Source: an uncultured Clostridia bacterium
GTDB lineage: Bacteria; Bacillota; Clostridia; Christensenellales; Aristaeellaceae
DNA: 64,000 nt
Reading direction: 5' to 3'
Assembly (NCBI GenBank): GCA_937894675.1
Contig: CALCQO010000046.1
Coordinates: 1 to 64,000, forward strand
The notes below the pieces were generated by a model. The model was not told the DNA's origin and did no database searches. It saw nothing but the letters and a program-made list of their open reading frames with translations. Each line of letters opens with the position of its first letter. Within the stretch, counting starts at the first letter, position 1. The position numbers and the translations under genes are program-made. Below, in pieces: positions 61,790 to 64,000 of the stretch.

Positions 61790-62611
61790 ATGAAAATCCT
61801 GCTCACCGGCGCCAATGGCTTTCTGGGCGCGCGCATTCTGGCGCGCATGCAGGCGCAGCCAAGCGTGACCCTGCGGGGGATGTCCCAGGATGATATGAGC
61901 CGGTACATCGACGAGGTGCAGCCCGACGCCATCATCCATACCGCCGCCATTTCGGATATTGGGACTTGCGAGGCGAACCCGGAGGCGTCCTACCATGCCA
62001 ATGTGCTGCTCCCTGTGTACCTGGCCAAAGCCGCGCCCAACAGCAAACTGGTCATGCTCAGCACGGATCAGGTGTACAACGGCAACCCCAGCCCTGGTCC
62101 CTACCGGGAGGGGGACGAGACCATCCCCAGCAACCTCTACGCCCGGCATAAGCTGGAGATGGAGCAGCGGGTACTGGAGATTTCACCAGGGGCCGTGCTG
62201 CTGCGTGCCACCTGGATGTATGACATGCCCCTGTACCAGGGGGATAACCGGGGCAACTTTCTGATGAATATTATCAAGTCCGTCCTCGCGGGCCAGCCCA
62301 CCGCCTGGAGCCGGGAACAGTACAGGGGCCTCACCTATGTACGGGAAGCGGCGGAATCCATGACCGGCGCCCTGCAACTCGCGGGGGGTGTATACAACTT
62401 CGGCAGCGAAAACAGTATGAATATGTACGATACCGCCCAATTCCTGCTGTTCGCTATGGGCGCAAAGGGGCATCTGCTGGAAGCGGGCGTCCGGGGCAAC
62501 CTGTGGATGGACTGCGAAAAGGCCAGGGTGGGCGGCGTAGCCTTCCTGAACACCCAGGAAGGGCTTGCGCGCTGCCTTGCGGACTACGGCATGGGCGCGC
62601 CCGGCAAGTAG
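61790..62611 (+). CDS. RmlD-like SDR family reductase
   Basis: This 273-residue protein starts with the NAD(P) motif TGANGFLGARI and has the catalytic-type Ser in MLSTDQVYNG and the YxxxK pair in LYARHKLEME. It resembles dTDP-4-dehydrorhamnose reductase (RmlD) and MAT2B-like proteins. No other rhamnose genes lie near, so the substrate is open. ATG 61790 is behind AAGGGGGAGA; the frame is open upstream over A+T-rich sequence without a ribosome site. Confidence 0.85.
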   Translation: MKILLTGANGFLGARILARMQAQPSVTLRGMSQDDMSRYIDEVQPDAIIHTAAISDIGTCEANPEASYHANVLLPVYLAKAAPNSKLVMLSTDQVYNGNPSPGPYREGDETIPSNLYARHKLEMEQRVLEISPGAVLLRATWMYDMPLYQGDNRGNFLMNIIKSVLAGQPTAWSREQYRGLTYVREAAESMTGALQLAGGVYNFGSENSMNMYDTAQFLLFAMGAKGHLLEAGVRGNLWMDCEKARVGGVAFLNTQEGLARCLADYGMGAPGK

Positions 62612-62725
62612 GGGTGCCGGGGGCTGTTTTTCTCCCATCCAAATACACAGGTGGGCTTGTGTTGCCCATGATTTAACGCAATCCCATGATGTATCATACC
62701 AAACAAGGAAAGGAGGATAGAAACC

Positions 62726-63700
62726 ATGAAGCTTTTGCTATTGATGTGCGATTTGGTGATATCCTCCGTGTACGCCCTGCTGTGCTACTGGCTGTTTCCC
62801 GCACAGTTTGGCGGCATCATGATTATTATGCTGTTTTTTCTGGCGGTGCGGGTGCTGGCGCTGTCCGTGCATGATGCCTTTTCCATCGGCAACCTGCTGC
62901 TGCTCGTGCCTTTGCGGCAATACCAGCCGGTGCTGCTGGTGGTGATGTACCTGCTGTACATGGCGCTGTATTTTTTTCTGACCCTCAAGGAGCAAAAACA
63001 AAAAGCCCTGACGGAGGAAAACACCCGCCTGCAAATTGAAACCCAGCAGGCGCGGCACTACCGCCAATTGCAGGAACGCTTTGAAAACCAGATTGCCCTG
63101 AATACCAGGCTGCAGGAGCGCGAGCGTATCGCCCAGGACATCCACGATGTACTTGGGCACTCGGTCACCGCCTCCGTTTTTCAGTTGGAAGCGGCCAAAA
63201 AAATCATGGCGGAACAGCCCGAGAAAGCGCGGCAGATGGTCAGCCAGGCGGCGGATAACCTTCGCCAGGGGATGGAGCAGATACGAAGCACCGTGCACCA
63301 GATGAAAGCCCAGGCGCCGGACATGAACCGCCAGGAAATGAACACCATCATCGAGCGTTTCAGGCGCGACAGCGGCCTGACGACCCACTACCAGGTGGAA
63401 GGCGAGGGGGAACTAAGCAATGGGGCATGGGATGTGCTGCACAGCAATCTGACGGAAGCCCTCTCCAATGTCATGCGCCACGCCCAGGCTTCCCAGGTGC
63501 GGGTAACCTTGCAGATATTGCCGGGCGTTGCGCGCCTGGAGGTGCACGATGACGGCCTGGGCGCCAAGGACGCCCGGGAGGGCATGGGCATCAGCGGCAT
63601 GCGCAGCCGGGCGCTGGAGAGGGGGGGCAGCCTGATGGTCAGGGGAGACAAGGGGATGACAGTCATCACCCTGCTGCCCCGGGAAGGAAAGGAAGTATGA
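62726..63700 (+). CDS. NarL-type sensor histidine kinase (HisKA_3)
   Basis: This 324-residue kinase has three to four N-terminal membrane helices (residues about 5-90), a coiled-coil (about 90-130), a HisKA_3 domain with IAQDIHDVLGHSVTA, and a compact HATPase_c (NLTEALSNVMRHA, VHDDGLGA, GMGISGMRSRA). It lacks an extracytoplasmic sensor domain, like LiaS/DesK-type kinases that sense the membrane. A GGAAAGGAGG site precedes ATG. Its stop overlaps the regulator start by ATGA. Confidence 0.9.
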   Translation: MKLLLLMCDLVISSVYALLCYWLFPAQFGGIMIIMLFFLAVRVLALSVHDAFSIGNLLLLVPLRQYQPVLLVVMYLLYMALYFFLTLKEQKQKALTEENTRLQIETQQARHYRQLQERFENQIALNTRLQERERIAQDIHDVLGHSVTASVFQLEAAKKIMAEQPEKARQMVSQAADNLRQGMEQIRSTVHQMKAQAPDMNRQEMNTIIERFRRDSGLTTHYQVEGEGELSNGAWDVLHSNLTEALSNVMRHAQASQVRVTLQILPGVARLEVHDDGLGAKDAREGMGISGMRSRALERGGSLMVRGDKGMTVITLLPREGKEV

Positions 63701-64000
63701 TTCGCGTAGCGATTGTGGATGATGACGCTCTGATCCGCGAGTCCCTGGCGATTCTGCTGGAGGGCAGGGAAGGCATTACCATTGCAGGCCAGGGTCAGAA
63801 TGGGCTGGATGCCCTTGCCCTGTGCAAAGGATGCGATGTGATGCTGCTGGACTTGCGCATGCCCGTCAAAGGCGGCCTGGAGGTGCTGGAGGAACTGATC
63901 CGTCACACCCGGGTGCTGGTGCTGACAACCTTTGACGATGACGCCGAAATGGTAAAAAGCCTGCAGCTGGGCGCCCATGGCTACCTGCTCAAGTCCGCCA
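63697..64000 (+). CDS. NarL/FixJ family response regulator (partial, cut by window end)
   Basis: The visible 101 residues are a receiver domain: IVDDDALIRESL, phospho-acceptor Asp in MLLDLRMPVKGG, Thr pair in VLVLTTFDDD, and Lys in GYLLKSA. The LuxR-type DNA-binding domain should lie past the window. It overlaps the kinase by ATGA and is its cognate partner. Confidence 0.9.
   Translation, partial: MIRVAIVDDDALIRESLAILLEGREGITIAGQGQNGLDALALCKGCDVMLLDLRMPVKGGLEVLEELIRHTRVLVLTTFDDDAEMVKSLQLGAHGYLLKSA

Overview
The window reads as chromosome of an anaerobic, spore-forming-lineage member of the Clostridia (Firmicutes). The grounds are RNase J, YlbF, MltG, a CD1247-type acidic zinc-ribbon protein, long-form ribosome hibernation factor, VanW and GerMN proteins, KtrAB, rubredoxin with superoxide reductase, an Nfn-type transhydrogenase with ferredoxin, and A/G-rich Shine-Dalgarno sites with classic TTGACA/TATAAT promoters. 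I cannot name the genus. Most of the window is GC-rich by eye; about 33.3-40.9 kb is visibly richer in A+T.

Layout. 0-9.8 kb: the 3' end of a 5S rRNA, then housekeeping genes (RseC-like, RNase J, ylbF, mltG, an endonuclease IV-like barrel, M24 peptidase, efp, CD1247-type protein) and a KtrB-KtrA-exonuclease operon. 9.9-12.2 kb: an OmpR-type two-component system. 12.2-16.6 kb: a reverse-strand operon of four envelope or unknown genes, two of them GerMN-like. 16.6-25.5 kb: dnaX, yitT, hpf, cca, an orphan DNA methyltransferase with a Cys-rich partner, an MreB homologue, rpmB and a rubredoxin/superoxide reductase operon. 25.6-31.4 kb: vanW, a TetR regulator, capA and a second OmpR-type two-component system. 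31.4-33.3 kb: an aldehyde dehydrogenase followed by a small Cys-rich gene broken by one apparent missing G.

33.3-40.9 kb is an A+T-rich catabolic island: LysR regulator, aldehyde dehydrogenase, iron alcohol dehydrogenase, a complete three-gene TRAP transporter and a small membrane protein. It looks like uptake of an organic acid followed by two NAD(P)-linked oxidations; the substrate is not determined by the sequence. 40.9-48.2 kb: nfnAB plus ferredoxin, an MsrA-rhodanese fusion with two possible starts, lspA-rluA, a polysaccharide deacetylase and glutamate dehydrogenase.

48.2-59.2 kb is the main surface locus: a secreted Glu/Pro-rich protein with related Ig-like ends, a 1437-residue protein with a run of Cna_B domains, a secreted family 5 solute-binding protein without its own permease, and an 819-residue LAL/LuxR ATPase regulator. 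59.2-61.7 kb: an ECF sigma factor, a two-helix membrane protein and a PrsW-type intramembrane protease in one reverse-strand run, which resembles a compact sigma/anti-sigma/site-1 protease circuit. 61.8-64.0 kb: an RmlD-like reductase and a NarL-type two-component system cut by the window end.

The best candidates for undescribed biology are the 48-59 kb surface locus, the ECF-PrsW module with a minimal putative anti-sigma factor, and the MsrA-rhodanese gene that seems able to make both exported and cytoplasmic forms. All functions come from reading motifs; no database search was run.
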